A DNA stretch of 64,000 nt from Euclidia mi (Eukaryota > Arthropoda > Insecta > Lepidoptera > Erebidae). Under the pieces are notes generated by a model. The model did no database searches. It saw only the letters and a list, made by a program, of their open reading frames with translations, and had not been told where the DNA came from. Positions 12,029-23,325 of this stretch are shown here, piece by piece; positions within the stretch are counted from its first letter, which is position 1, and each line of letters starts with the position of its first letter. Location: assembly GCA_944739405.2 (NCBI GenBank), contig OX123200.2, forward strand, positions 8,324,761 to 8,388,760. The letters are read 5' to 3'. Both the position numbers and the translations under genes were made by a program.

Positions 12029-12332
12029 GTCGCGCGTCCCCGTGAGGGTCACGCTCATCGATTCGCTATAGTATTTTAATTAAATTGTGTGGTAATTGTT
12101 ATCGAAGTGTAAAAAAAAAAGTGTACTCCATATAAGTGACATTATTTACCGTTAAATAATATGTAGTTTCAGTTAGAACAACCAGTGTAATATGCAATAA
12201 ACTCAATAACGAACTTCTAATTTAGTGTACAAACGTAGCGTCCATTTATAATCTCCACCAATCACAAGCGAGCACGCACACACGCGCAAGATTTGGCGCG
12301 TGGCCGCGTCGATGACCACACTCCACAAGAAC

Positions 12333-12462
12333 TTTGCACGAAATTTTGCACGAAAGCGTTTTACACGGTTTTTTGCACGAAGTTTTTGCACAACGTTTTT
12401 TTTGCACGGAGCTTTTGCTCGAAGATTTTGCACACTATCCAATCTCTTTGGTTTTGCACGAA
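12333..12462 (+). repeat. TTTGCACGAA degenerate array in the LINE 5' region
   Basis: About nine copies of a TTTGCACGAA-like word lie within 130 bp, many 12-16 bp apart: near 12333, 12345, 12360, 12373, 12385, 12400, 12413, 12426 and 12453. Variants include TTTACACGG and TTTGCTCGAA. Position upstream of ORF1 suggests the internal promoter or a 5' UTR control region of the LINE. Confidence 0.6.
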
Positions 12463-12520
12463 ATATTGTCATAAAACTACTTCTTAGAATTTTATTTTCT
12501 ACTAACAACAGCTGTGCGCT

Positions 12521-12622
12521 ATGTCTAGTGAATGTGGTGCTTGTTTAACCAGCATCGAGAATGCCTTTATGGAATGCTGTAAATGCAATATCAATTATCA
12601 CTTGCTTTGTGTGAACATTTAA
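12521..12622 (+). CDS. Half PHD finger, short upstream frame of the LINE
   Basis: A 33-residue frame from ATG to TAA holds C5-x2-C8, C19-x2-C22, then x4-H27-x2-C30, the exact spacing of the first six ligands of a PHD finger (C4HC3). The last C-x2-C pair is missing because the frame stops. The downstream ORF1 starts in another frame 87 bp later. In CR1-like LINEs a PHD finger is usually the N-terminal part of ORF1, so this is either a decayed ORF1 5' end (stop plus frameshift) or a true separate upstream frame. Sibling copies of the LINE would decide. Confidence 0.5.
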   Translation: MSSECGACLTSIENAFMECCKCNINYHLLCVNI

Positions 12623-12708
12623 GAAGAAAAATATAAAATATCCGCGCGACGTTACCGTTGAGACTAGACGTGCGAGTGCGTGCGCGCCGTGCGCCGCGGC
12701 CTTGAGCC

Positions 12709-14058
12709 ATGTCGCGATCTCCGCAACGAGACCCTAATGATACCGATATGAAATGTAATGCGTGTAATGTTGTAATTAGTGAATTGTTGGCTTTTGTGTG
12801 TAACAAAGTGGACACACTTCCAGAGACAGCTATAGTGCAAATATGCATGAGTGCATTTGCCGATGCGGAGATTGAAAGTGCCAGGCAACTTGTTTACAAG
12901 CTGCTGGCACCTTCACGGAAACTTATGAGAAGAAAAGAAGGTAACCAGCAGAAGAGTGTGCAAGAAATAATAAAGATCGTGAAGGAAACAGATCCCGAAT
13001 GTTTACCGATTTTTGTGGCCAAAGATCTCAATAAATTACCACCGGTCACGTTTGACCATATAGATGTGACTACATTCCTAAAGGAAATGTCACTACTTAA
13101 AAAAGAAGTCGCCAGCTTGCGAAGCAACAATTCGGAGGTATCCTCGCAAGTGACCAAGGAGGAGGTGGCATCACTTAAGTTCGAAATACAGCAGTTAAAA
13201 GACATAGTTCAAGACGCATTATCAAAGAATGAGGGTGAAAATGCTAAAGAAATATTGAAACGGACAACGAATACTTTGCCTATAATACCATCTTGCATTA
13301 GTGAAAAGAAAGTGGAAGAAATATTCTCCGAAAGCATTGATTTCGTACGATCACCGCGGCCGAAGCAAGCGTTCGGCGAGGGGGCAGCGCGAAGGGGGGA
13401 GAGGGAGCGCAACAGCGAGTGTGGCAGCGAGCGTGTGCCGTCTCCGGTGTCGCGTGAGAGCGAAACAGCGATAATCGAGCGGCGAGTAGATGGCGGCGGC
13501 GGCGGCGGCGGTGGCCGTGCAACGCGCTGCGCGCCTCGTACACTCGCGAGCGAGTTAGCGCCTACGTACAGCGACTCGAGCGTAATTATAACTGCTGATA
13601 AGCGGAATTACACGATGGCTGAGGCTGTTAAGAATGCAACGAATCCTGGTAACAATTCCAAGCAAGGTAAAGATGATTGGTCAACGGTGCAACACAAACG
13701 TCGTAAAATTATTAATAGGAGGGGAGTCGCCCAGCCCTTGGAGCAATTTAACTTTAAGGCAGCCGAGAGGAAAATATCCTTTTATGTCTCTAGAGTACAT
13801 AAGGAAACCACTCCGGGGGACATAGAGGCATTTATTAAATATAAGACTGACCTTAATGTGCAAGTTTATAAAATAAACAATATAAATAATGAATTTAATG
13901 CATTCAAGGTTATTGTTCCGTTAAACAGTGTCGACCTGTTCCTGAACGATAATGGTGATCGTTTCTGGCCTGCGGACATTGTTTTCAGGAAGTTCTGGGA
14001 ACGTAAGCAAGTCGGTAATAAAAGGTCAACAACGAACGCAGAGCTTATTAAAAACTAA
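12709..14058 (+). CDS. LINE ORF1 protein (449 aa)
   Basis: ORF1 proteins of non-LTR retrotransposons bind element RNA and form the ribonucleoprotein that is reverse transcribed. The frame is intact from ATG to TAA. In order: a small C16-x2-C19 plus C31 cluster near the N-terminus; a helical region (about 30-110); a coiled-coil-like stretch rich in Leu heptads (about 123-175); a GC-rich, Arg/Ser/Gly-rich low-complexity segment (about 215-285) with eight consecutive Gly; a basic DDWSTVQHKRRKI region; and a C-terminal domain (about 350-435) starting with FYVSRVHKETTPGDIEAFI that could be an RRM-like RNA-binding fold. The stop is separated from the ORF2 ATG by one base (TAA T ATG), which suggests stop-restart translation of ORF2. 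I infer the function from position; the primary sequence gives no enzyme motif. Confidence 0.8.
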   Translation: MSRSPQRDPNDTDMKCNACNVVISELLAFVCNKVDTLPETAIVQICMSAFADAEIESARQLVYKLLAPSRKLMRRKEGNQQKSVQEIIKIVKETDPECLPIFVAKDLNKLPPVTFDHIDVTTFLKEMSLLKKEVASLRSNNSEVSSQVTKEEVASLKFEIQQLKDIVQDALSKNEGENAKEILKRTTNTLPIIPSCISEKKVEEIFSESIDFVRSPRPKQAFGEGAARRGERERNSECGSERVPSPVSRESETAIIERRVDGGGGGGGGRATRCAPRTLASELAPTYSDSSVIITADKRNYTMAEAVKNATNPGNNSKQGKDDWSTVQHKRRKIINRRGVAQPLEQFNFKAAERKISFYVSRVHKETTPGDIEAFIKYKTDLNVQVYKINNINNEFNAFKVIVPLNSVDLFLNDNGDRFWPADIVFRKFWERKQVGNKRSTTNAELIKN

Positions 14059-14059
14059 T

Positions 14060-16822
14060 ATGGATTGCTCGACCATTAAGCTTGTTTCATATAACTGTAG
14101 ATCACTCAAAAGATCTTTACAGGAAATAGTTCAGTTATGTAATAGTCATCACATTATAGCGCTTCAAGAAACATGGCTGTTTCCACATGATCTTGGATTG
14201 TTAAACACGATTCACAAACAATTCGGCAGTCATGGTATATCTGCTGTCGACACGGAGCAAGGAATGGTGCGAGGGAGGCCCTACGGGGGAGTAGCTCTTC
14301 TGTGGGATCGAAACATATTCCATAGTGCTGACATTGTGCAGTGTAACAATGATCGCATGGTTGCGGTTAAACTTGTGCGCGGGGATCGGAGTATTCTAGT
14401 ATTTAGTGTATATATGCCTACCGACTGTGAAGACAATTTCCCGGTAATGGCACAGTGTCTGGCTAATATAAGTGCGGTAATTGATAGTGTGGATGTTGAA
14501 AGTGTGTTCGTATTAGGGGACTTTAACGCGCACCCCAACACGCGTTTCTACAAGGAACTAATGGACTATTGTTTTGAAGAGTTGTTATCTTGTATAGACT
14601 CTAAGCGATTAGACATAAGCACGTATACATATGTAAGTGATGGAACCGGTTCGCAGCGATGATGGCTCGATCACTGCCTTGTCTCAGCGGCGGCCGAGTC
14701 ATCGGTAAGTGACGTATACGTATTATATGATGCCTATCTGTCGGATCACCTACCATTAGTAATAGAGGTAAGAATTAATAATATTATTTGTAAAAGACTG
14801 ATAGTAGATAGTGGGACTGATTGCAATTTAAAGTATAGGTGGGGCTGTAGGAGTAAAGAACAATGTGATAAATACTGTGAACTATGTACTGAAAATATAG
14901 GTTTAATATATCAATCCGAGGAGTATAACTTGTCATGTAAGAGCAATATGTTATGTAATGATGTAGAACATATAAGTATAATTGACAGGCTTTACTGTAA
15001 TATAATTAAAGTGTTACAAACTGCCGCTGAACGTACATATACATGTTATAATAATAGGAAACGTTATATAACCGGTTGGAATTATTATGTTAGACAGTAC
15101 CACGTCCAGGCTAGGCAAACTTTTTTACAGTGGAATACATATGGTAGGCCCAGTTCAGGTTATTATTACGATCTAATGCGTACAGCGCGTAAAGACTTTA
15201 AAGCTGCCTTGAAATATGTTCAAAATAACCAGGAGAAGATCAAAATGAATATGTTAGCGCATCATGCTTCGTCTAAAAATTTCACGGGTTTTTGGACGGA
15301 AGTTAAAAAGCTCAATCCAAAAACCAGCACACCAGTCAGTGTAGAGGGTGAATCTGACAAGAGAGCTATTGCAAATAACTTTAGTACGCATTTTAATGCA
15401 AAACAGACTTTAATTAATCCAGCAGTACCTGTGCCTTCGTCAAGTTGTTGTAAAAGTGTTGAAGAGGGGGCTTTCCAGGTGTCGATTGATGATGTTGTTG
15501 AGGTTCTCAGGACAATGAAGCGAGGGAAATCCCCAGGGCACGATGGCTTGAGTATTGAGCATCTGTTATACGCAGGAAAGTATATTGCTGATACCTTAAC
15601 TTTACTGTTCAATCTTTGTGCACGGCACCAATACTTGCCTGAGGAACTTATACGTACATTGGTTGTGCCTATAATTAAAAATAAAACTGGGGATGCTACT
15701 AGCATGTCGAATTATAGACCCATTTCGCTGGCAACGGTTGTGGCCAAGGTGCTTGAGCGCCTGCTACATAAAAAGTTAAGTCCCGCACTTAGCCTAAATG
15801 ACGGGCAGTTCGGTTTTCGTCCTGAAGTTTCAACAGACATGGCTATCTTCTCCCTGAAGCAAGTTGTATCGCAATATGTGGAACAGGAGACAAGTGTTTA
15901 CGCTTGTTTCCTTGATCTAAGCCGTGCCTTTGATACTATCAATCATGACTTGCTATGGGAGAAACTAGGTAAAACTTATATCGCGCCTGGAGTTGTTGGA
16001 CTGATTAGATATTGGTATTCTAATCAGGCGAACAACGTCAGGTGGGAATCAGCTAGATCGGATAGCTATAAACTATCTTGTGGCGTTAGGCAGGGTGGGT
16101 TAACCTCTCCTGACCTATTTAATATCTATATGAATGACTTGATTGAGGAGCTGAGTGGGACTGCGGTGGGGCTTAGGCTTGGAGACAGGTATGTCAACAA
16201 CCTGAGCTACGCTGATGATATGGTCCTACTCAGCCCCTCAATTAAGGGTTTAAGGAAACTGATGGCAATTTGTGAGAGATACGCTAGAGAACATAACTTG
16301 GTGTATAATGCAAAGAAGACAGAATTGTTAATATTTAGGTCGGGAAGAGGTCCACAAAACGTCCCTCCAGTTTGGATAGGAGGTCAGCGAGTCAAAGTAG
16401 TAGAGAGGTTTAAGTACGTTGGTCATATACTGACGTCAGACTTCAAAGACGATGCCGATATAGACAGGCAACGCAGAGCGCTGTCAGTAGTGGGCAATAT
16501 GATAGCCAGGAGATTTTTTAAAGCCGACACTCAGACGAAGGTACATCTTTTTAGGACATATTGTCAGTGTTTCTACACGTGCCAACTCTGGACGCGTTAC
16601 ACGAAGAGGTCTCTGGATGGTATTCGTGTTCAGTATAATAATATCTTTAGACAGCTAATGAGTCTTGCGCCGCATTGTAGTGCGTCGGGTATGTTCGCAG
16701 AAGTTAGGCTGGATACGTTTAATGCCATCCAGAGAAAACGAATCGCTGGATTCATGTCGAGGGTTGGTTCGTGTACGAACAATATTATCAAAGAGTTTTC
16801 TGAAAGACTGTATACTACTTAA
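14060..16822 (+). pseudogene. LINE ORF2: APE endonuclease + reverse transcriptase, one nonsense codon
   Basis: A single frame of 921 codons (counting the stop) runs from ATG at 14060 to TAA at 16822, interrupted only by TGA at 14660-14662 (codon 201). N-terminal APE-type endonuclease: SYNCRSL near the start, a QETW motif, YGGVALLW, SVYMPTD, GDFNAHPN, then WLDH directly after the stop and SDHLPL near 14735-14752. This enzyme nicks target DNA. Reverse transcriptase from about 15480: GKSPGHDG, NYRPISL, FGFRP, FLDLSRAFDTINH, VRQGG, and the catalytic YADD at 16208-16219. The C-terminal part ends with an RKRIAGFMSRVG region as in CR1/L2-type proteins. All catalytic motifs appear intact, so the copy is young; the TGA should split off the endonuclease unless read through. 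Nothing else in the frame is broken. Confidence 0.9.
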
Positions 16823-17027
16823 ATGTACAATAAATGGTTACAGATTGCAGCGTAATAATTGTACCTAATAGCGTCATTTTTTGTAATAGCGTAGAGAGGT
16901 TATATATATTCATTTTGTTTTTTCATGTAACTTCATTTATTTTCTTTTTAATACTGATATGTTTTGTTTCTATTTATTTATTTTTTTGTTCCTTTTCTGT
17001 GTAAAATATGGAGTGTAAAGATTCCGA

Positions 17028-17058
17028 AATAAAGATTTATTTATTTATTTATTTATTT
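17028..17058 (+). terminator. LINE polyadenylation signal and (ATTT)n tail
   Basis: AATAAA at 17028-17033 is followed at once by several ATTT units, the simple-repeat 3' tail of the LINE. Confidence 0.7.
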
Positions 17059-17092
17059 TCAATGATTTTTACTTTCCACTATGTGTCTTAAA

Positions 17093-17304
17093 TCTTATAC
17101 TAATATTTATAAAAAGCGGAAGAGTTTGTTTGTTTGGTCGAACGCGCTAATCTCATGAATTACTGGTCCGATTTGAAAAAATCTTTCAATGTTAGATAGC
17201 CCATTCATCGAGGAAGGTTATAGGCTATATAACATCGCGCTATAAGTGATGGGAGCGGAGCAATAGTCTTAAATAACGCGGGTGTAACCGCGGGCATCCT
17301 CTAG
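17093..17304 (+). mobile_element. Short non-autonomous Helitron (212 bp)
   Basis: Left end TCTTATACTAATATTTAT after A (17092); right end CCTCTAG before T (17305). A stem CGCGG/CCGCG (17277-17292) with a 6-nt loop sits eight bases before the CTAG. The body has the lepidopteran Helitron words CTACTGGTCCGATTTGA-like and GATAGCCCATTCATCGAGG. No coding. It lies 34 bp behind the LINE tail. Confidence 0.75.
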
Positions 17305-17589
17305 TAGGAGATAATTTTATAACTTCATTTATATCAGTCATGGACACTGACGGGTATAATATTGTAATGTTACATATTCATAAGTTTCAATCTACTCTGC
17401 TCAATCTTATAAAGCTGGAGAGTACAAATTTTGTATCTAATTGTTGAATCTAGTATACAATTGTTGAAATCTTGCTAAAAAAACACACAGTTTATACATT
17501 GCAGGACTGCACCATTAGAATTGGTATGAGCATTCAATATATTGAACTTTAAAAAGGAACTTGCACTATCGAACTGGTCAATCGTATAT

Positions 17590-17870
17590 CACGCAGACGA
17601 AATCCTCCTAGCGTTATCCCAGTTTTCAATCTGGGGTCCGCTTACTAATCTAACCGGATTTGGCTGAATATTAGCTTTACCACGAAGCGACTGCCTGTCT
17701 GACCTCCGCAACCCCAGGGGATAGCGATATTCCATGGTTTAGACTAGTGTCAGTTTATTTAGAGGGTACTGACGCCCTATAACGATTGTCAAAGATCCTT
17801 ATGACAACCGGGACCGACGTTAACGAGCTCTCCGAGGCACGGGACAAGCGATAATTCACATCACGCAATC
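17590..17870 (-). repeat. Interspersed repeat with GGATAACGCTAGGAGG end
   Basis: The minus strand reads AATATTCAGCCAAATCCGG, GATAACGCTAGGAGGATT, as in the plus-strand copies at 19155, 26398, 48130, 50425 and 55396. Here a longer body is kept, with GGGACCGACGTTAACGAGC and CTCCGAGGCACGGG (17810-17850). Confidence 0.55.
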
Positions 17871-19154
17871 GAAAATGTAATATAATATTTAGAATACATA
17901 ACTCAAGACATCATATAACTAAGTTTTGGTCGCTACTCAAACAAATAAACAATTTCTAACACAACCAGAAGTCGCTAACTTGAAATGCAAATACGTGGCC
18001 AAGAAATCAAATAAAAAGTTTTCCTAGCTTTGATCCACAACGAAAAGTATAGTTAGCTTTGAAATGTTGAAGTAATGTGGAGTGGGTCGGAGTTTGTGGA
18101 TCATGCGTCGTCTTAAGCTTAGTTTAGCTAACTTATACCCGGTTTACACCAAAGCGGAGAGGGGAGAAGCTGTGTGAATTGCGTGTATATATGAAGCGTG
18201 CTGTGTGTTTTGTTTGCAGCTGAAATCTAGAGTCAGGCGTTCTCTGTGCTACTGACATTATGCTGAGCTGCAGACTCATGGACATGATGACTTGCTATTT
18301 ATTATATTATTATGATGTGTATGGTCATTGTTATTATATAGTTGTTGTGTCAATATATATTTTCTTTATTTCTTTCTAATGCTGAGAAGCGACATGGGCT
18401 AATCAAGGCCTAGAAGTGGTGTGTTTGAAACTTATACCACACTTTGAGTGTGCTGTCCACATGTATTAGTCGCACATGCTTTTGAATCAATAACCTTTCT
18501 TGATTTTAAATTTGATTCTGTTAAATCCAAATATTTTCTCAATCGTTTACCTACTTCGTTCGAACAATGTTCAAGAACGTCTTAGCATATTATTAAATTT
18601 TAGGATTATTATAATTTAGTGTGTAAAACACAAAGCAATTTGTTATAATATCTAAAACAATTATAATTATAACGGATGTCTGTTTCTGTGTGTATCATAC
18701 AATAATATCTATTTTAATTGATAAATTGACATAACCCATAAATCTGATGCAACTGAGAGACTAAAAAAAAATACACAAACTGAGAGACAAATAAAAATAG
18801 ATAAAACAGTTTTCACTAATTCATTTTACATAAACAAAAATAACGAATAGCCAAACCAACAAAATGTAAAACTTAGCAAAGCTAATAAATTATTTCCTTG
18901 TTACAGGTAAGATGCAACACTTCTGTACACAACAGTGCTAGAGAGATTTCGATCAATACTCCAACACCTGTGATTAAGACACGAGATTGGATGGAAAAGG
19001 ATGGCTTTCCTGTACTCAATGGTAATTGTAAGCGTTTCCTCTTTACACGTGGTTTACCACAATGTCGATATATGCATGTGTGCACAGTGATTTTATCCGT
19101 TCGATGTTTTTCTAGTGATATTCTTTCGATTTCTTACGAAAGCTGCTAATTATT
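17871..19154. other. No gene seen
   Basis: AT-rich sequence. The open frame at 18898-19149 has no recognised domain and overlaps an equal-length frame on the other strand. Confidence 0.35.
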
Positions 19155-19235
19155 CTGTCATGTCTGGTTAGGCTAATAAGCGGACCCCGGACACCTAGGC
19201 GTGCAACCCGGATAACCATACGACGATGGTAATGA
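19155..19235 (+). repeat. Interspersed repeat copy (ATTCTGTCATGTCTGGTTAG type)
   Basis: Short copy of the repeat described at 17590-17870, with AAGCGGACC and CCCGGATAACC words. The terminal (ATG)n is reduced to ACGATGGTAATGATT. Confidence 0.5.
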
Positions 19236-20397
19236 TTCTTTCAATTACTTAGTTGAGGCTAAAAACAAACCAGTGTAATCGTTGTGAACAGTCATAATAT
19301 GGCATTCATCTAGTAGTTGAGAAAATAATGACTACTTATCAAGCGCTGATTTTGTCCTAAAGTATTGTCTAAATTTTATTAATCACCTACTCAAAGCGAT
19401 TTAAACATTTATAAGCTTTTAAACGAATGCCGCTCAAAACCCCAAATGAAATTCTTCAATCGTTTTTCAAGTACTTGACAAGCTAAAGCCATTGATATAG
19501 CTACTGAAGCTTACAATATGGAGTGACATGGATCTACTGAGATTAATATTGAACTGAATCTTACGGCACTTAGATAAACAGATACTTGATAAGGGATTAG
19601 TGACGAATTACACACATTCGATATTAATACGCTGACTAAATCTTGTAACATAGGCAGAAGTAGTAGCATATGGACTTGTGTTGAGTTTAGTTTAGTGGAG
19701 TGTGTGATTGTGACAATTAATACAACTTTAAAGAAGGAATAATGGACTGAGTGGACTTATATAAATACACATGCATGTTATTAGGAGTTGGTACCATTTA
19801 ATAAACTGAAACCGGTCGAGCCACTTAATATTGCTATCTCTTTGGGGTGCGGAAATCAGACGGCAGTCGCGCTGTTAATAAAAATGTAATATATCGATCA
19901 ATATGGATAAAGTGACAAGCGGACCTCAACTCCAACTCGAAAGTACATGTTGTATACAACCAAAATAACGGTTGGATGATGATGACGAACAATGAAACAC
20001 ACACGCTTGGACTAGTATTTAATCAATTTTTTAACATTGGAGATATTTTAAAGGAGTTTGTTTAGGTGCTGGATCTAGGTTTTTTAAAATCTGTAAAAAT
20101 TATAAAAATAAACATTATGTGAAAATTTCAGCACATTTAAATTACGGTTGTTTATGAGACAGCATGCTGGCAGAAAGACTGATAGACGTACGCGACCGGC
20201 GGATGCTTAGTAAGAGGATTCCGTTGACCCTTTGGTAAAACAACCCTAAAAAATAACTGCCAAAATGTGGGTTTTAATATCCCTTTTAGGAATATAATGT
20301 TGTAAGACATCTGATATTTATTCTAATATTAGATAAAATGCCCAAAATATATCTTTCGAGTGGTGAATTTATTAAGCTGGTATATTTAGAATATAAA
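19236..20397. other. No gene seen
   Basis: AT-rich sequence with no recognised repeat or coding signal. Confidence 0.35.
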
Positions 20398-20597
20398 GGG
20401 CAAAAGTGTTACTGGGTTTTTCCGAATTCTCAGTAGCAGCATGGAGTCTGATGATGTGCCCAATTACAGCAATAGGCTCGCCCCCTATTACGTGGGACCT
20501 AAAATTTCATGGCGAAAGGTGGGTGTAATGTTACTAATGTTACACCTCTGCTTACCCTTTCGGAGATACAGGCGTGAGTCTATAAATAAAAAAAAAA
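20398..20597 (+). repeat. 5'-truncated tRNA-derived SINE
   Basis: Starts at GGGCAAAAGTGTTACTGGG, just after where the tRNA head should end, and continues through CAGTAGCAGCATGGAGTCTG, CCCCCTATTACGTGGGACC, CCTTTCGGAGATACAGG and GTGAGTCTATAAATAAAA. Loss of the head is typical 5' truncation of a retroposed copy. Confidence 0.85.
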
Positions 20598-20689
20598 TAC
20601 ATTTTGAATATAACTTCTGCTGAACTGTATTTCTGTACTTTGCTTATATGGACGCTACTTTGACTATTTTCGTATTTGACACCAACTGC

Positions 20690-20850
20690 ACGCATGGTGC
20701 AGTGGTTGAAGCGGCTATATCGCTGCCTAAACCTATGCCGTGTATTGTGGGTTCGATCCGGACACGGACCAACACTGTTTGATCCACAAATTGTTGTTTC
20801 GAGACTGGTTGTACTTTGTGGCAGTTGACTAAATATTAAAGTATTAATTA
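20690..20850 (+). repeat. tRNA-derived SINE, third family
   Basis: Head GCATGGTGCAGTGGTTGAAG (A-box side) and GTGGGTTCGATCCGG (B box), then TTTGATCCACAAATTGTTG and a GTTGTACTTTGTGGCAG end. Relatives are at 33060-33215 and 36880-36962. Confidence 0.65.
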
Positions 20851-20868
20851 ATGATTTTATGTAAATCA

Positions 20869-21070
20869 TCATCATCAGCCTTTCACAGTCCACTGCTGGA
20901 CTAGGCCTCTCCTTTGAAAGGAGGCATTGGCCTACTATACAACGCTGGCTAAACGGGTTGGTATAGGGTTTGTATCAAGTTTTCCTTCTCTTACAGTTCT
21001 CTGCATAATATGCCTCCTCTGTCGGCTCTTACGACACCCATGGGATGATATGGGGTGGTGACATCCGTCA
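20869..21070 (-). repeat. Interspersed repeat with (ATC)n / TCCACTGCTGGAC end
   Basis: Begins ATCATCATCAGCC, then CACAGTCCACTGCTGGAC and GGCTAAACGGGTTGGTATAG. The part from 20895 is closely repeated at 39672-39838. The (ATC)n and TCCACTGCTGGAC words place the end with RTE-type LINE 3' ends on the minus strand. Confidence 0.6.
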
Positions 21071-23325
21071 CCACACGGACGTTATGTAAATACCACTGTC
21101 CAAAAGTATATTTTTATCTTCATGTTGAAACCAAGATTTACATACTCCTACCCCAACGTCTGGGGACGTAGAGATAGTGCAGTGTGTGACTCTCCTACAG
21201 ACTTTTGTGTGGGAGCCTATATTGAGATTAAAACCACCGCGGCGTCCTTCGACATTCCGTAGCGGTAGGGCAAAATTGTTGGCATACTTTGGGCAAATAC
21301 ACCGGGATAAGTACCATATTCTGATACTAGCAAACAACATTTTAAACAATAACACCTTGCTTTTTACCCTGAATATGGTAATTTACTTACTTTGCTTTAT
21401 CCAGTAATTGAGCTAGCAATTACGTTCAAAACCTAACTAACGTACGGCAACTCACCTTTGTATGACAACAATATATCAACTAAGCGACCTGCCTCATCGC
21501 AGGTGTAAATTATGTGTCGTTTCCTCGAAACTTGGGAACGTTACACCATCGGTTTAATAAGCTCTTGTTAGACGTAATGAGAGCTATGAGTTAATTTGTA
21601 TGCGTTTGAGTTTAGCTGCTCGCAAATAGGCGGTCTATTTCAATAACAGGTCCATTTTACTAACACACAGATTTTTCTACGTTCGGATGTAACTCTCGGG
21701 ACCCACTTAAATCACTCATTTTCCAGCCTCTCTTACAATATTTTAAGGAAAACATCAGAGCTATTTTATTTACTTCAAAATCTCGTCAGCGTATAAATCT
21801 AAGATCTTTATAACAGCCAGGCATAAAATCAAAAGCCAGGCATTAAGGCAAATCTTTACATGAGGACCGACAGCTTAAATTGCTCACCGAGGCACGAAGT
21901 AAGTGACTATTAACTGGCGCGCTGAGACCCTCTGCATAGCAGTCTGTTAGTCCATTATTAACATTATTTATTACTTGTACTTTCTGATAGTTTGAACGAA
22001 TGTTCAATCACTTATTATTCGATACAAGTTGCTATTGAAAAATCAGTGACTTAATATTTAGACAGTACTTAATACTTACGGTTAAAGTGCTTGTTTTGTT
22101 TCAATCCTAAGTGCCCTCGGTTTCATTGTTTGTAAAGCTTTCAACGGGGATAACGTCTTGTACGTGGTCTGTCTTTAAAAGACAAATAAATACTCGGAGT
22201 AGCCTTTATATAAATGGCTTTCTCGTGACACGTCCATGTATTATATGTCTCGAGCTTACTGTTGTTTCAATGAGTAGAGACTATGAGTATTCAAACTTTT
22301 GCAATTTATGGATATAATGTGGTAGATAGCAATTTCTCTAAACCACGTTAAATCAAGTAATAGTATATTGTTATCTTACGATTTGCGCTTTGTTGCTGCT
22401 GAAAATTTTGATGTGTAGCTTTTGGATTGTTATCCCTCCAGTATTCGAATTTAGCGATTTATCTCACTGTGACGATTTAATTAATATGGTTTAATATGGA
22501 CAGTTTACAAACATACAAAATCGTGAGCATACTCCAAATTTTAGCATCCATTCATATTCAACAGTATGCTAGTTAGCATACTGGAGATCCAAAGAAAGAG
22601 TATGAGTTGTCAATTACCTCAAAAGTAAATCGATGCATAAATAATTAAAATATTTCACCATTTTTAGACAACTTTGGGATAAGATTCACTATTGCGGGGG
22701 ACAAAAGCATTCAAACAACGTGATTGTAATCTCCAGACAATGCACAACATTACATTTACTATCCAATTTTCCTTCCTCAATACCCATACTATATCCGTTC
22801 CACTATCCAGCAGAGTGCTTAGACGACAAAACAAAATGAACAGCCATAGAAGGCACAATTTCATAGCCATTAGGAGAATAGCCTTCATTGTTGCACCCAC
22901 AATGAGCCGAAACTGACGGGCAGATGAAAACATTTTTTACATTGACGCGTTTTGAGTTAGCCGTTCTGAAAGTAATTTCCGTGGATGAGTGATTTTACTA
23001 TTAGACTGGTGGTTTAAGCCAAGATAGACTTACGTGTGTAAAACCAAAAATACTTGAATGGGTTTGTCCTCGTCCTAATGTTTTTATGTGTAATGTTGTC
23101 ATGTCAAACCAAATTTCTTTACTTAACAATAATTTTTGAAGCAGCGATTTAGAATCATGGTGTATGTTCATGCGTGACAAAATAAAAATATAGTACGCAA
23201 ATATATTTATTATATTTAATAAGGATTTCTAACAAAAAAAAAACACATGGTTACAAAATAAACAATTCTGTTATAGGAAACCACAGCATGCAATATAATA
23301 TTTCAGTGTTCTTTTTTTTCCTCGC
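21071..23325. other. No gene seen
   Basis: AT-rich. A CCGCGGCGTCCTTCGACATT patch near 21236-21260 is locally GC-rich. Decayed repeat words (GGACCGACAGCTTAAATTGC near 21867) suggest an old copy of the 17590 repeat. Open frames are short. Confidence 0.35.

Larger units (their letters stand above)
12029..17058 (+). mobile_element. Near full-length CR1/L2/Daphne-like LINE (about 5.0 kb)
   Basis: Order: 5' untranslated region with a TTTGCACGAA array, a half PHD finger frame, ORF1 (12709-14058), a one-base gap, ORF2 (14060-16822, one TGA), a 3' untranslated region with AATAAA at 17028-17033, and an (ATTT)n tail to 17058. PHD-bearing ORF1 regions are known from CR1-like non-LTR elements, and the APE-type endonuclease plus YADD reverse transcriptase fit that group. 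The clade within the group is not settled by eye. The left limit is a guess: GC-rich sequence starts near 12029, and I find no target-site duplication, which is common for this group. Confidence 0.85.
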
